A stretch of 64,000 nucleotides of DNA from Chrysomallon squamiferum (taxonomy: Eukaryota; Mollusca; Gastropoda; Neomphalida; Peltospiridae), in NCBI GenBank assembly GCA_012295275.1, contig CM022672.1, positions 32,481,889 to 32,545,888 of the forward strand, in the 5' to 3' direction. This document shows positions 24,330-38,495 of the stretch, piece after piece (positions within the stretch are counted from its first letter, which is position 1; every line of letters starts with the position of its first letter). Under the pieces are notes generated by a model that saw nothing but the letters and a program-made list of their open reading frames with translations, was not told the origin of the DNA and searched no databases. A program made the position numbers and the translations under genes.

Positions 24330-26550
24330 TAATATTCTTTATTCTTATTATTTTGTTTTGTTGTGTTTTCTCTAGTAGATATAAACATGAATTAGCTGTC
24401 ATTAAATTGGGGAAATACTCGATATATCCAAAGAAATAATTCCATAAGAATTTTAGAAAACAAACTCCTATATTATTATTTTTAAAATCCTGGATGAGAG
24501 CTCCAACTTTTACAATCCTGTCACAGAGCTCACACCATAAAACATCTTGGATATTTTATTACGGATCAGTCTAGGGTAACAAGGTGCTTTAATGGCCACT
24601 TAACAAGCAATTTAAAAACTAAATTGACAGCAATCTATATCAAGCAATAATTATATCTATCCACTAGAGAAATACACAGAGGACAAATTATAAATAATAC
24701 ATTATACAGTCGATCAAATAAAATTTAAATAACTTTTTCCAATGATAATAAGATCATACAGCGAACAAAGATATAATAGGAATATAATAGCTATATTAAA
24801 TGTTTTAGACACAGGTTAATTACACATTAAACCCTATTGAAATAAGAACAGACAATGGCTTACTATACTGGTCCATAAAGGCAATGTCATTCAAAACATG
24901 GGTTGCCTGCCTGATTGAACCATTTGGTTTTTTTGTGTTAGGTATTTCCTTCTCTCTTTAAATAACAAGTGCCAGGTTTTTAAAACAACCCAAAGCAGTT
25001 GAGAAATTGACGGCAAAAATAAAACATGCGGACATCAGAGAAAACTAAATTTATTATGCAATCTGAATTCCATATGATCAGGCACCCCTACCAGTGGATG
25101 ATAAGGCTCCTCACCTCCAGCAGAGAATGACCAGACTCACCATCCCCATCACTAGACAACCAGACTCCTACAAACCTACCAGTGGAAGACTGCTGACTTG
25201 TATGTATTCATTCTGTCTTACCATAATTCTATGTAGTCTTCCAAATCTCTGTCCTCTAACAGATCAGCTGAGTGAATAATATAAGATTTCTCAGTGTTCT
25301 TATTTCAAACTGTTGAGGTTTAAAAAAGCACAGTATTCTATTTCTGATCTCTAGCATTATCCACAGTTATAATTTATATTCACTTTCTGCTGACTGTAAC
25401 TTGTAATTTGTCTATTCAGGCTTTATATTTGAGTAACAATGACTGTTTTGACTTCCAGAGGAAAATTGAGCTGTGGCAACGTTTTCCTGTAATTTAAACA
25501 TTTGAAATTGTTTGACTAATATTTAGTAAGTAATAAACTGATGTGATTGTGCTCTCATGTACATACGTGTAGCTGATATAACTCAATGAGCTTTGAGTAA
25601 CATTTTCTTTGTTCATTTCATGTGTGGCTTAAGACATAGCAATGTGACAAACATTTAATTTTTGTCAGGCTTGTCCTCATAGTTCTATGTGAAGTGAAAT
25701 TTACTTATTTTCAAACATCTCATTTGGAAATAATATCAGGTTGAACATGAGACCTCTAGAAGGAAAGGTGCCTCTAAGCTCTGTCTGTAACTTGCAAGAG
25801 TTTTTATATTTTGTGAAAAAGGTGACATCTTCCAGAACTACACTTCAGTAGACATCAATATTATTATTTTGATATTTAATTGATTCGTGTTTTTTATTAC
25901 TTGAATAAATACTGTTTCTCTTTCAATTCCTGGGTTTTTTGTTTGTATTTGTTATACTAATTTTTTTATGTGATAGTCTGCAAGTTGTAGGATTTTTTTT
26001 TTTTTTTTTTTGAATATTTCTCCTCTTATTCATTGCTTGATGATAAGTTTTAGTATTATCATCATTTGTAATAAGTTAGGATTGTCTCTCATAAAATCCA
26101 CACAGTGTCTTTGTTCCTTACATTCTTTAATTCATCATCACAGTATAAAATTGTACACATATTTGTACAGTTCTCCTTCTGACTATAGTTAAATGTTTTG
26201 CCTGAACTTTTGTTACACTGTTAGCTCAATGAAACACCGTCACACAAAAACACACACTGACACACAAACACAAACTGATACATACAAATACACACAACAA
26301 CACACACAAGTACACAGTGACATACGCAAATGCGTGCGCCTTTCCTCTTCTTATAATTTATTTCTTGATCAGAAGCGTTTCTGTAAAAAAAAACATGTTT
26401 GTCCAAGAAGGTTATTTTAATTTAAATCTGATAATATATTAACAAAAGTGATAGGTTTACTTACACATTACCCTCAGTCACTGCATTATAAATCTGTAAA
26501 GTGCAACATAGATTAAAAGTAAATTCATTTTAATAAAAAGGACAGCAATA
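24330..26550. other. No recognised gene
   Basis: AT-rich sequence with many stops. A slightly GC-richer stretch at 25085-25265 encodes a 61-aa plus-strand ORF without a recognised domain. Confidence 0.5.
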
Positions 26551-26551
26551 T

Positions 26552-26558
26552 AATAATA

Positions 26559-26632
<74 letters not shown>
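26552..26632. repeat. (AAT)n microsatellite
   Basis: About 25 AAT units with one AGT interruption near the left end. Confidence 0.95.
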
Positions 26633-26633
<1 letters not shown>

Positions 26634-27084
26634 TTATAAAAATAATACATTTCAAAATACTATTAATTCATTAACATTATGATCTTAAGGTTCACCAACA
26701 TGTATGTAACTATCAGTTTATCAAAATACTTAATGTGCTACTACTAGAAACACTCTCACTACAAGTTTATCAACATACTTAGTTTGAATACTAGAAACAT
26801 TGACAACTACAAGAGCATCAACTTACTTGTGGGTGTGTTTGTATGTATGCTTTTATGTATGTACGTATGTACTACTTATGTATGTATGCTTTAGAAAGAG
26901 TTATGAGTGATTAGATGTGTGTGTATCTATATCTCTCTTCTCTCTCTCTCCGTACACACACACATACGCAGACACACACATCCACATACACACACACACA
27001 CACAGATACACATATATATGTACATACTAGATCACATACAAACATACATACATAGATACAGAGATAGGTAGACAGATATTGATA

Positions 27085-27243
27085 TATAATGTGTGTATGT
27101 GTATGTGTGTATGTGTGTGTGTGTGCATGTATGAGTGTGTGTGTTTATCAAAGACATTTAGATATGTGTGTGATTGTATATATATGTTTAAGAAAGTATA
27201 AATACATGTATTTATGTGCTAGACAGACAATGCGTATTGATAT

Positions 27244-27282
<39 letters not shown>

Positions 27283-27322
27283 GGTGGGTGTGTCTGTGTG
27301 TGTGTGTATGTGTGTGTGTGTA
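27085..27322. repeat. (GT)n-rich region
   Basis: Several GT blocks with GGGT variants; the left neighbour (26940-27070) is CA/CATA-rich, giving an inverse arrangement. Confidence 0.9.
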
Positions 27323-27400
27323 CAGTGGACCCTGATTCATTTGGGACCAATCATAGGTGCCGTTTTAGACACAGTGCCGGCTTACACAAATTAAAATGAC
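27320..27400. mobile_element. Possible pogo-like MITE end
   Basis: A TA-flanked cagtggaccctgattcattt then gggaccaatcataggtgcc resembles Tigger/pogo-type terminal sequence (CAGTGGACCCT...GGGACC). The opposite terminus was not found. Confidence 0.3.
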
Positions 27401-28128
27401 ACGAAATATATTTTATTTCTAGTGTTATTGTTAAGCATCTATCAAGTGTCATCTGAGAAACAGTGTGTCATCGATGACTGCGTTTTTTTCTTCTACTTTA
27501 TTTATTTATTTATTTGTTTATTTCTTCTTCTTTCTCTCCAAAACAAACTTCTCTGTCATGGCCTCCATGTTTATCATCGATTGCAAAATCTGCTGTCGGT
27601 AGAAGCAACGAAATATTTAATTTGTTTTATAATTTTCAGAGGATCAGTGTAAGAAATTTCAGTCACTTGGTCATTGTGTGTATCATCAGTCTATTCAGAA
27701 TTTGTCGGTCGTTACTCTTTGTCGACATATTACTTTCGTACAACTGTTGGTAATGGTCACTAACTTTTATAATGTCAAATATTTCCTGTCTTCATATTTC
27801 AGATTGCATTGCCAGGGTATTAGTACAAATCTGCGGCAAAGTCTAGTCGGCTTCTTTTCATTTATTTATTTATTATTTGAAACAGATCACTTGAAAGTTG
27901 AATATCGATACATCTTGCCTCCATTTTGTCCAACGGTCTCCGCACATTCTGCGATCAGTCAGCGGACTTCAGTTTTTCAGATCGCTTTACTATGAATTCA
28001 ATAAAACAAAGCAAAATATGCGTCATACGTATTTATTTAGACATCTGCTGTTGACTCTTAATCTAAATGAGTGAATTCACTTAGGTATCACACTAATAAT
28101 GATCTTGTTCATTTAGCTGCGTGAAGGG

Positions 28129-28421
28129 CACAGGTTTTCAACCTCGGGGTCGCCAGACTTTTTTTCTGGGGATTGTGAGATCGTTCTTCAGGGAGGGTAT
28201 GTGTTAGCTTTGTACAACTTGACTTGGAAGAAGAAATAAATAAAAACGAGTAGATAGGTTTGGGACCCGTCATAGTGAATATAGATTCCTTTTGTACTGT
28301 CTTTGCTTGATGAAAATATGGTAACCCCTCATATTATTGAATCAAAAATTTTAAAAGCGATTTTCGTTCATATTGAGTTGCTCATAAGTCATCGCGGTAT
28401 GAAAAAGGTTGAAAACCAGTG
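28129..28421. mobile_element. hAT MITE, 293 bp
   Basis: Imperfect 16-bp terminal inverted repeats (cacaggttttcaacct and its complement ending aaaaccagtg) are flanked by 8-bp direct repeats gtgaaggg and gtaaaggg (7/8 match). TIR sequence and 8-bp target-site length are hallmarks of the hAT superfamily. There is no transposase inside. Confidence 0.75.
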
Positions 28422-28943
28422 GTAAAGGGTTACCTCCCATTAGTCACAGGCTTATTTGTCATACAGCTCATAACAACACAGGTCAAGGTTTGATGCACAC
28501 TTAATCAACTTCGCACCGGAGTCGTGATTACAACAGTTAGCAGTGAAACACAGCCAAGACTAGTTGATCATTCTCCACACAGGGGTGCCCAGCTTACTTA
28601 CTGCTTGACTGCTTTCCAAATTGTATGACTTTTCTGATCAGGTGACTGTTCCAGGATACCACGTATAGTGATTACAAGAAGCTTGGCATCATTGTTTATT
28701 AAGACTTCACAAAGTGCGATCATTTCATCTTGTCAAGGCGGTAGTCGAATTACGTGCTAATTGTTGTCACTGTTTATGAAATCACCTTTATGAAATGAAC
28801 TTTATTCTGGAATTTACACCAGATATCCGAAGTAGAGAGATCCGGGTTTTTCAAAGTTTTGTTTATAACATATTAAAGTTAGCCTGGGAATTTCTCTGTA
28901 TTTTCATAACTCTGTTATAAAGTATATTTTATCTTTATTTTAC

Positions 28944-29146
<203 letters not shown>

Positions 29147-29923
29147 AGATTACACACATCAAGTACAGATATAGGATCTGCTCTGGAATCCTGTCTCACA
29201 ACATCTTTATGTATTACATGCTTTATGCAGAAAAGAAAAATATTACAGAAACTAAATAATAAAACTTCATTTTTATGTCTATATCATTTTTCTGTTTATA
29301 TTCTAAACACAAATTAAATCCAAAACTAAACGATGTAAGAATTCATGATACAAAAACAAATTTATTTGCATTTTGTTTATATACATCTTATACATAAAAC
29401 ACAGTAAATTTGAAACATAATCTAATTTACATACATATTTAATATAAATCTGAATAAAAGAAAATTCGTAAATAAATCAAATAACAGTTCTTGTATTTCA
29501 TGTCCAACAGTCAATAAGTACATATATAATTTATTTACATTTTATTTTATACACATTTTAAAGTAAAATACAAAAAATACAAATGATGCAGGAAATAGTT
29601 AATAATATTACGCTTCATATACAACCAAAATATATTAGATATACTTAAATAAATAAATAAAACAATAAATATATAAATGAATAAATAAATAAATGATAAA
29701 GCAATGACAAGTTAATATACATTTTTCATGTATCTGTTTGACACAAATCAGTCCATTATAAAAACTTCAAATCAAATCAAGTGTCTATGACGTCATCACC
29801 TCTTTCTGACCTCATCAGAAAAACGTAAACAAATCAATAAATCAATAAATGAACAAATAAATAAAAATACAAATATTAGGCCAGTGATGACTAAAAGTGA
29901 CAGTGTTTGAACGATGTTGTTGT

Positions 29924-31463
29924 TTACACCAAAAATAACAAAGCAGGTATTTGTCCTTCATACACACATGTAGCACCAAGTGTTCTGTGACTGTGTTTAG
30001 TTTTGTGTGAGTCAGAAAATCTACAAACAAAAGAGTCTACAACAATTTCTGATTTACCTTCAGCTCCAAACCATGAGTCTCCTCCATTAACATTAACAAA
30101 CAAGCTGTACTCAGTGTCTTTAGTAATCTTCACTGGACGTCTGAACACGACGTCATACACGTCAGACACGACGTGTTCATATCTCTGTGTCAGCGTAGAC
30201 CCGTCAACTATTTCGTCTCTTCTTGTGTCAGTGACGAAGGCGCCGACGTCGTAGCTTCGTGGTTCACGGTAACCGTACAACTGAAATCCGCGAAGTACAG
30301 CGTTTTTGTTGACACAGAAAGTAATGGATTGATCATATTTACCTGAACATATCCAGCTACCAGACTTTGTTTTACCAAATCTGTTTATTGTAATCTGTGT
30401 TTTACGAATCACTGCAGTTCTCTTGTTTGAGTTAAAAGGTGAAACATCTTCATCACTCTTCACCAAGTTTTTCAAAATTCTCAGTTGTTCTGTTTCACTG
30501 AGTATATTAGTGGGTGTCACGTGTTCTACAAAATACGTCATATCGAGTAATGCATAACGCACGTGCTTCACGACCTCTCCCAGTGCCTCGCGCATGTTCT
30601 GTGCATTCGTCTGTCTTCCTTGCTTCTTACACGCGCTGTCAGCCCACTTCACAGCGGCTTCGAAAACATTTTTCTCGTCTGCTGTCAGTTCGTCTGATCG
30701 TACGATCTCAACCAGACATTCGTGACAAAGATCGGTGACTTCATCCGACTTCAGAACTTCGTCGCCATTTTCCAAAATGAAGTCCAGAGTTTTTTTTCTT
30801 AGACCATGTTCATCAAACAGGTGAGCTTGTTCCAGCACGACGCACGCATTCTGTGACGACAACGACGACTCCAAATAGCGCACGCACTGATATTCCAGTG
30901 TCGTGATGATGTACTTCCTCGATAGATACAGCAGACCGGTGACGTTGTGGCCTGTTAGGACGACGTCATCCGTATAAAGATATCTGTGTAAAAGAATGTA
31001 TAGTAAAACTTCAAAACGAGAGATAATTATGGGAGATTAATCAATTAGAAAATAATTAGATTACTAACAAAAACTGTATTGTTATCAATGTTCGTGTCGG
31101 TATGTATGTTTCGTTACTCACTATGTTCGTACCTGTGTCGCTGTGAGTGTCTGTGTGTTTATGTGTAAGTGTGTTTCTGTGTTTCTGTGTGTGTGTGTTA
31201 ACATACTTTAAAAACTCTGTGAAAATATCAGCCTGCACATCAGGCAACAGGATGGTGTTTTGTTCGCGAAGTTCTCCCATCAGCATTCTGTGGAAGACTT
31301 CGCTTCGTATCATAAGGATGAAGCGATGTGCATCCACAGTTTTTTCTTCTTCCCCAACAACAAATCTGACGTCGCTGTCTGTTCTCGTACGAAAAACGTG
31401 TTCAATACATTCCGTCAGTTTTTTCCCAGTCTGCCAACTTGAAACTTCTGCTGAGGTTGCCAT
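29924..31463 (-). CDS. BTB-BACK-PHR protein (BTBD3/BTBD6-like), two exons
   Basis: Exon 1 is 31463-31207 and exon 2 is 30983-29924, joined by a 223-nt intron (AAA|gtatgt ... ttacacag|ATAT) that splits a Lys codon, giving FTEFLKYLYTDDV. The product is 438 aa. The BTB/POZ domain is at ~20-125 (DSDVRFVVGEEEKTVDAHRF, LYTDDV), BACK at ~130-235 (FEAAVKWAD), and the PHR domain at ~285-436 (INRFGKTKSGSWICSGKYDQ ... GQIPALLF at the very end, the usual PHR finish). Family members act as Cul3 E3-ligase substrate adaptors through BTB; BTBD6 targets PLZF in vertebrates. The substrate here is unknown. The start MATSAEVSSW lies 7 nt after an (ATT)n tract, and a longer upstream Met would translate that repeat, so it was not chosen. 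A minus-strand AATAAA lies about 390 nt past the stop. Confidence 0.93.
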
Positions 31464-31469
31464 GTTTTC

Positions 31470-31471
31470 AC

Positions 31472-31530
<59 letters not shown>

Positions 31531-31532
31531 TG
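31470..31532. repeat. (AAT)n at the BTB gene start
   Basis: About 20 AAT units begin 7 nt upstream of the BTB start codon (minus strand: ATT). If transcribed, they form the 5' UTR. A second (AAT)n(GAT)n(AAT)n tract follows at about 31614-31682. Confidence 0.95.
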
Positions 31533-31639
31533 GAATGGAGAGAAAGAAAAAGAAATTGTTCGGACACAGAAGTGTAACAATTCTTAGGGCTAATAACAAT
31601 AATAAAAACATTTTAATAATAATAATAATAATAATAATA

Positions 31640-31671
<32 letters not shown>

Positions 31672-32329
31672 AATAATAATAACCTCATACTAAATATAAT
31701 TTTAACATGTTTCTGTGTACAGGTCAGAGTTCTGTTGCACCGCCTCGCACTGCAGTGACCAGGTTTCTATATTTATATCTAGCTATGACCTGTACGCGGA
31801 AATCTTTCAAACAAACATTTTTATGTAAAGAAATAATTAACCTAAGATAATTTCTAACAAGGGACTACTTTCTGTTTAGCGCCTGTACTGTTCAATACTC
31901 CGATCAAAGATCTAAAAATAAACAAATAAATAAAAGATAATGAAAGAAAGAAAGAAAAAAAAAATCAGATAAATATATACCAGATCGATAAAAGATAGAA
32001 AGAAGTACATTATGCTTACATTAGTGATTATTATGATGACGACAACAACAATAATTGTTATTATAATTATTATTATTATACACAGACATGTCTGGTCACA
32101 GTCAGGTAAGGAATATTTCACTGCGGCACAAACGATTTTCAAATCGCAATGTACATATATTGATTTATACACCATTTTACTCCTCGAAAAGACAACATAA
32201 TTAACCGTCAATAACAAATCTAAAACGAAACACTATATAAGAAAAGAGAATAATAAGTAAGAAAAATAAAGGAACAAGATGTGATTTTTTTTTTTTTTTT
32301 TTTTTAAATAGAAAACAATACAAAATAAC

Positions 32330-33500
32330 TTTAATTTCAACTTCCTGATCGACAGTTTCTTATTAGCGACTATTTTCTCTCTATCGACTCAACTGTAGAT
32401 CACAGATATAACCGATCTAAGAATAAATGAAATAAAATAAAACAAAATAAAATAAAATATATAGCAAAAGACGTCAATAAAAAAATAATAATAATAAGGT
32501 CAACAGTAGTAGAAGTAGTAGTAGTAATATCATACTAAAGACTTTAGTAAAGTCATGTTATACGTAATCTTTCATTTAAGTTTAAAGAAAACTCACACTT
32601 AAATAATCTATTTGTTAAAGAACTAACTCTGATATATTTAGTAATAAATTAAGAACACCGGAATCGTTCAAACATAATAAAATATAAAATATCATACACT
32701 TTCAATATGGCCGACTAGTTTCACTTCTGCTTTGTAAACTTTTAGTTATCAAACACTCCACTGATAAACACGCGACTGACGTCAAATATGTTAGACGTCA
32801 CAAAGTGTTATTTTGTTAGGTTTCAGTCTCAGATTAAAATAGACAAATCGTTTGTATACTCATCTTTCATACGTCTTTACAACAGATAACTTTAATTCTA
32901 ATTCAGTGGATTAAGTACTACTAGACTGCATTGTTTATACGTCAGTTATAAAGGTAATTAATAATAATAATAATAATAATAACAATAACAACAACAATAA
33001 CAATAGCAGCGGCAGCAACAACATCAACAGCAACAATAATAAGAAATATGTACATGTTTTATTTCTCTGACGAAACTTGCATGACCAGTATGTGAATATA
33101 ATCTAACACTGACTTTTGTTTGTTATGTAGGTCATATAAAAATATCGTGATACTGTTACACGAGACACACAAAGGTGTACTAGGGTGTTATTTACAGCGA
33201 TCTGACAAATTCATTGTTAATACACTCTCTGTCCATAAGTGTAGAAATAACCCGTGAAAATAAGAAATTATTTACATTTGTCAGCGTTGTGAGAAGATAA
33301 ATAATTTCGATAAAAACCAACAAACTCGTAAATAGAAAAAAAAAAAATTATATGAGATAATATTATCACATCCTCTTCTTCCATACACCAGATAGTAAGA
33401 AACATTTTATAGTAGGGTCTAGCACATATGTTTTCATGTTTAAAAAGCCTCACGCTATAACGCTGTTTGTTATGTTTATATCCATAGCAGCGATAATATT

Positions 33501-33547
<47 letters not shown>

Positions 33548-34018
33548 TCCATTGTAGATGAAAACATTTTATATATTGGTTAGCATCGGTGATAGATCAA
33601 AACAAGCAACGAATGAAGAACAGAAGAAAAAAAGACTGAACGAAACACATGCAAAGAAATAAATAAGATATCTCTATATATATAAAATTAATAAAATAAG
33701 AACAATATAAAATACTTTGTAGTTTCAAAATAGATACCTTACCTGATAAATAGAAATCTTCCTGATCGATAGTTTCTTAGAAACGAGTAATTTCCGTTTA
33801 ACAACTCTCCTATTGATCACTTATATCAGGGATCTATAGATAAATCTATAAATAAATGAAATGAAACAAAGTAATATAAAGTAATCAGATCGATAAAAAT
33901 ATAGCATAAGTAATAAATGAATCACTGAATTATATTTAGGTGATACTATTATTACTACTATTACTATTGCTGTTATTATTAATGAATGGAATAATAATGA
34001 TTATTATACTGACGATAG

Positions 34019-34055
<37 letters not shown>

Positions 34056-34700
34056 ATTGAATATTTTATCGACATTTCTTATAAATCTGTATGCTAGGTA
34101 CGAAAAAAAGCCTTTAACAAAATTCACACCAAAAGTTACAGCGCTCCCAAAATAGATAACAATTTCAATATGTCTGATTTGTTTTAAGCAAAGCAATAGT
34201 ACAGCATATATCAAAATGACAATAAAATATAAAATACCTTCAAATTTCAAAATGGCCGACTACTTCTGTATAATGCGTCTTGTTTGTGAGTGGTTTTCCT
34301 AGAACTGACGCCTTTCTGTTTGACAAGATCACTGAACACTTTTGGTGTTTTGCTCTTTACAAAGTCCCCTGTTGCTAATCACGTGACAGAAATTAGATAT
34401 TGTACAAGTCACGCCACGTATGGCGGTAGATACATACAAATGTTTTATTATATACAATTTGAGTAAACGTGTTAAATAAATTTAAAAAAAAAGAAGGAAA
34501 AGAAAGAGATAAAAAATATATATATATTTTGTCATTACTTATTTTGTCTGTAAGATATTTATATTTATTTCACACACAGTATATTGAGGAAAAGGTTATC
34601 GTTAACAAGTGTCTCTTATGTAGGTCAGATAGCGTGTCAGTTGTGTTGAGGACACGATAAATTATAATACGATCGTGAAAAAAAGCAATGTAATGGTGAA
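32330..34700. repeat. Tandem duplication of ~1.5 kb upstream of the BTB gene
   Basis: Matching words in order: cttcctgatcgacagtttct (32340) and cttcctgatcgatagtttct (33767); atggccgacta (32707, 34251); ttatgtaggtca (33123, 34616). Spacing is 1.43-1.55 kb. A more diverged partial copy may begin near 31850. Microsatellites inside differ between copies. No ORF is conserved. Confidence 0.6.
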
Positions 34701-35059
34701 TCAGAATACATGGGACACTCCTTTATTTGTATGTGTTATGAGTCAGAGCGATCTAAACACAGGTGTGACAAATACTACCTTTATTATATTTAGTATAACA
34801 AAAATAGCTTTGTTCAAATACTAACACTTATACTCATCATTGTGGTAATATTGTTTATTTATTTATTTATTTATTTACTTGTTTCACTTTTTAATATATA
34901 TGTTGGTATTTTTATTATTTATTTATTTTCTTTCTTCTTTTCTTCTCTTTTATTTGACTACAAATGATACATATATAATATATAATACAAATAAAACAAG
35001 CTAATAAAAAGGTAAAAGTAAATTAATGTGTTAAAATACAGAAGTCTCCACAACATTAA

Positions 35060-35061
35060 AA

Positions 35062-35139
<78 letters not shown>

Positions 35140-35142
35140 GAA

Positions 35143-35173
<31 letters not shown>

Positions 35174-35177
35174 AAGA
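35060..35177. repeat. (AAC)n(AAT)n(AAG)n compound microsatellite
   Basis: Three abutting trinucleotide blocks (about 13 AAC, 14 AAT, 10 AAG/AAT mix) that differ by one base in the third position, a sign of mutation and re-expansion within one original tract. The minus strand reads as poly-Ser/Tyr/Cys and is not coding. Confidence 0.95.
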
Positions 35178-35894
35178 ATTTATATGTTTTAGAGGTATTT
35201 GTTCACATAAATAAATTAACATGTTTTAGACATAAAAAATATTTGATCACATATACAAAAGTATATATTATTGTAAGAAACATACAAAAACAAAATAGAA
35301 AAATAGATCATAACGAGAACATGCGTATTACATTTTCACTAAACATATTACAAAATTCACATTTAACTGAATCTTTTTATACGATATAATACCAAATGTT
35401 TGTTATTAAGACAAATCATAAATTCTTGTACTGAAAGTATCTAAGCTCGGTGTTTGTAGTTAGCTTCCCACCATTTGTTACAGAACTCTGTACCAAATTT
35501 ATGCTTTTTCTTTTTTTTTTTTTTTATTTTTTTATTTTTTATTAATAGCTAGGAACAAGACACTATAAATATAAAATTGTGGTCTTAAGTTATGTTTTCT
35601 TTTCTACAAAATGGAACGCATGAAATCCAGTTGTCGTTAGCAAAAAGAGCTTTTAAAAATAAAATTCCTTTCTTTGCCACTGTCTTATAATAAGCTGATT
35701 TATTATCAGTTTTAATGCGAACATTATATTACATCTGTTGACGTAGTATTATTATCTTGTCCCTTCTGCTTTCAGATTTCTCTAGAGAGGTTGACCGTAT
35801 GTGTAATGCATTTTTCCAAAAGGAATTTGTGCATTTCAGCAATTTTGCTTAACAGTAGGCTGATCCTAAATATAATGTCAGTGAAGCTCTAGAT

Positions 35895-36524
35895 CAGTGG
35901 TTCCCAACCATTTTAGTACTATGCCCCACTTTTTATGACAAATTTCTTCATCTCCCCCACCCGTTAATTGTTTAGTATGATATAACAATATCAGTTTTGA
36001 AGTAGCATAACATAAAAAATTGTATCTTTCAAATAAAACTAAAGCGTTTAACTTCAAATTTAATCAAATAAAATCCATTTTAGAATGTGTATAACATATC
36101 TACCATCAGATTAAATAAATTCAATTACAATGAATTAATGAAACCCTTGAGCCTGATGTCTACTGCAAAGAGATTTTATCCGAGGCAGACATTTTTTTAA
36201 TTTCAATCTCAAGTCGCCTCGTTTAGTGATATGAAGTCGGTTTCTTTTCTTCAGTAATAAGTATTCACAGCACTAAATCCACATTCCACTAAGTATGACG
36301 ATGGGAATGGTAACAGTAGTTTTCTTGCCAAACTACTTGTATTTGGACATTTAGCTTGTGTTTCTTCACATAGCCACATCATTGTTCCTTTTATTTTGAA
36401 CAGGGCTTTAATCGAGTCATCATTTTGTAATTCTGAAAGTTCTCCTTGATACTCCATGGTTACATCTTTCAGATCCACTAGCAATGGCTGAGTCATCCAA
36501 GATGGATAATTACTTTCTTTCAAA
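35895..36524 (-). pseudogene. hAT/ZBED transposase C-terminus with TIR (copy 2)
   Basis: Encodes SSYLVECGFSAVNTYY with the same in-frame stop as copy 1. It begins on the plus strand with cagtggttcccaacc at 35895, a canonical hAT terminus, next to ctctagat. Like copy 1 it lacks the 5' end and the catalytic part of the transposase. Confidence 0.8.
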
Positions 36525-37442
36525 TCAGTTACTCAAAAGAGAGGCAATGTCTTGGCTAAAATTTATGTCTTTAATCCACGATGTCTTTAACGCATTAAAA
36601 AGTAACTTAACAATTATTGCTCTTAAACAACCATTTTGATAATAGTCAAATAATGGGGCAGTGGGTGTTTGTTTTTTTCTAGCTATTTTATCAGGTTTTT
36701 TATTTCTAATAAACTGAAAAAAATAGGTTTCGAATATTTTAAAGAAATAGTTTGTTGGATTTGGCAATGAAAAAAAACAACAAACAAACAATTTTCGATA
36801 AAACTAAACTTTTGATTCCAGAAATTTTTCTTAGAGGAGACTACGAACATTTTGACCATTGTTCAAGCAGCCTTTTAACCTCTTTCAACTTTGCATTAAA
36901 GTTTAATTCTTGTATTTGATACAGATCCGTGGAAAACCGTACCTAAGTATTGTGAATTCTGTAGTCCATTTTAATTTTTGTTTTGATCAGGGTCTTTTTA
37001 TGATTAATTTGGTCTTTCCCTAAGTTTATTATATTTGTTTGATATGCATTAACTTTAAGACCAGATACATCGATCAAATATTTTAATGTTTCCATAGATG
37101 CTTACAGAGTTTTATCACACCAACCTAATAGCAATGTTGTGTCGTCGGCGAAATTTCAAAATTCATTGCCGTTTATCTCAATCCCGTATGTATATGTTTT
37201 TTATTTCTTACCACGATTCCAAGACTCTCAACATACAAAATGAAAACGCAGTGAAATAACAGATCCCCTTGTCTATATCCTGTGTCACGTTTTAAGCGTT
37301 TAGTAATCTTACCATTTATGTATAAACACGATTCCTGTTTATTACAAAAGATCGATATCCATGTTTGATTTGAAACTCCGAAGTTAATATAATTGTTGTT
37401 GTTGATTTTGTATTTTTTTCTGCTTCCACGATATTGAATCAA
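36525..37442 (-). pseudogene. LINE reverse transcriptase remnant (copy 2)
   Basis: Open stretches encode FGVSNQTWISIFCNKQESCL, GYRQGDLLFHCVFILYVESL (RT motif with the usual RQGD) and, near 36780-36530, NPTNYFFKIFETYFFQFIRN, NKPDKIARK and LFDYYQNGCLRAIIVKLL. This copy keeps longer frames than copy 1 but is still broken by frameshifts around the FADD block. Confidence 0.8.
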
Positions 37443-38399
37443 AAGCTTACTTTTTCAAAATCTACCATTAATTAAGAATAAATTCGAAACACTAAGGGGA
37501 AATAACTCAAGCGTTCTCTGTATGCATGTGATACAGGAATTATCTCCCACTGTATCAGTAAACACTTTTGTTGTCTGCTAAATGAAGACTGTGAAACACG
37601 AAGTGTTTGTTACTGGACATTTACTGTGAATGGTGATCATTAAATAACAGGAGTATTATTATTATTATTGTTATTTTTGATGTTATTATTATGATTATGA
37701 TTATTATTCATTTACTAATAGGAATTAGTCTGTATGACCATGGTCTATGTTAATAAACTGTTGAAACAGAATAAACTGTATATAATATACACCGTTATGT
37801 TATATTCCTTTTGTAGTCGATAGTTATGCACGGTTGGTTTAGAAAAAACTAATAACAAACTCAGGTGGAAGGCGGAGATCTGGATACTCAGAGCTCACGA
37901 ATCAACGTTTCTATGTAGCCTCGCAATTGTGTGTGTTGTTGTCTGTGTGTCTGTCTCTCTGTGTGTGTAATTTAGGATTGAGTATTTTTTTTTCATGTAC
38001 ATTTGATTAGACTATTAATAATAGTACGGCAGTACCACAGGCAGACAATGTCAAGTCACGTTCTCACAAACCCGTCAGATGCCGCTGACAACGTCTCCGT
38101 TCGATCTTGAAAAGGTTGCCCAGTAACTGAGGGTAATCACCGCTTCCCACAAAGTACGCGTTTTTTTTTTTGGTTTGTTTTTTGGCCTTTCGTAATTTCT
38201 GTGTGCCTCTATGCTTTCCTGGAAACCTGGCAATTCCAAGTATTTATTTAGGGTTGAATATTCCATTTCTATATGTGTCGTCTGCTTAATAATTAAGCAG
38301 AGTTAGAACCAGAAAGTTTTTGGTGCATATAGAAACATATATACATATGCTCTAATCCCTCGAATGTATGAGTGTCTGTGTGTGTGTATTTAGATATAT

Positions 38400-38464
38400 A
38401 TGTATGTGTGAATATGGTATGTATGTATGTATGAATATGGTATGTATGTATGTATGTATGTATG

Positions 38465-38495
<31 letters not shown>

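Larger units (their letters stand above)
35540..38350 (-). mobile_element. Composite repeat copy 2, inverted relative to copy 1
   Basis: The reverse complement of this interval follows 1815-4557 over its length, including the non-coding 5' section, the LINE RT (FADD codons at 37141-37152), the nested hAT fragment and the LINE C-terminus. Copy-specific differences include small indels (loss of bases just before FADD) and many substitutions. Both copies carry the same stop after AVNTYY and after ASLLSN, so the shared ancestor was already dead. Confidence 0.8.

Noticed and set aside
30003-30738. Plus-strand ORFs over the BTB gene
   Set aside because: Antisense shadows of the PHR and BACK coding sequence.
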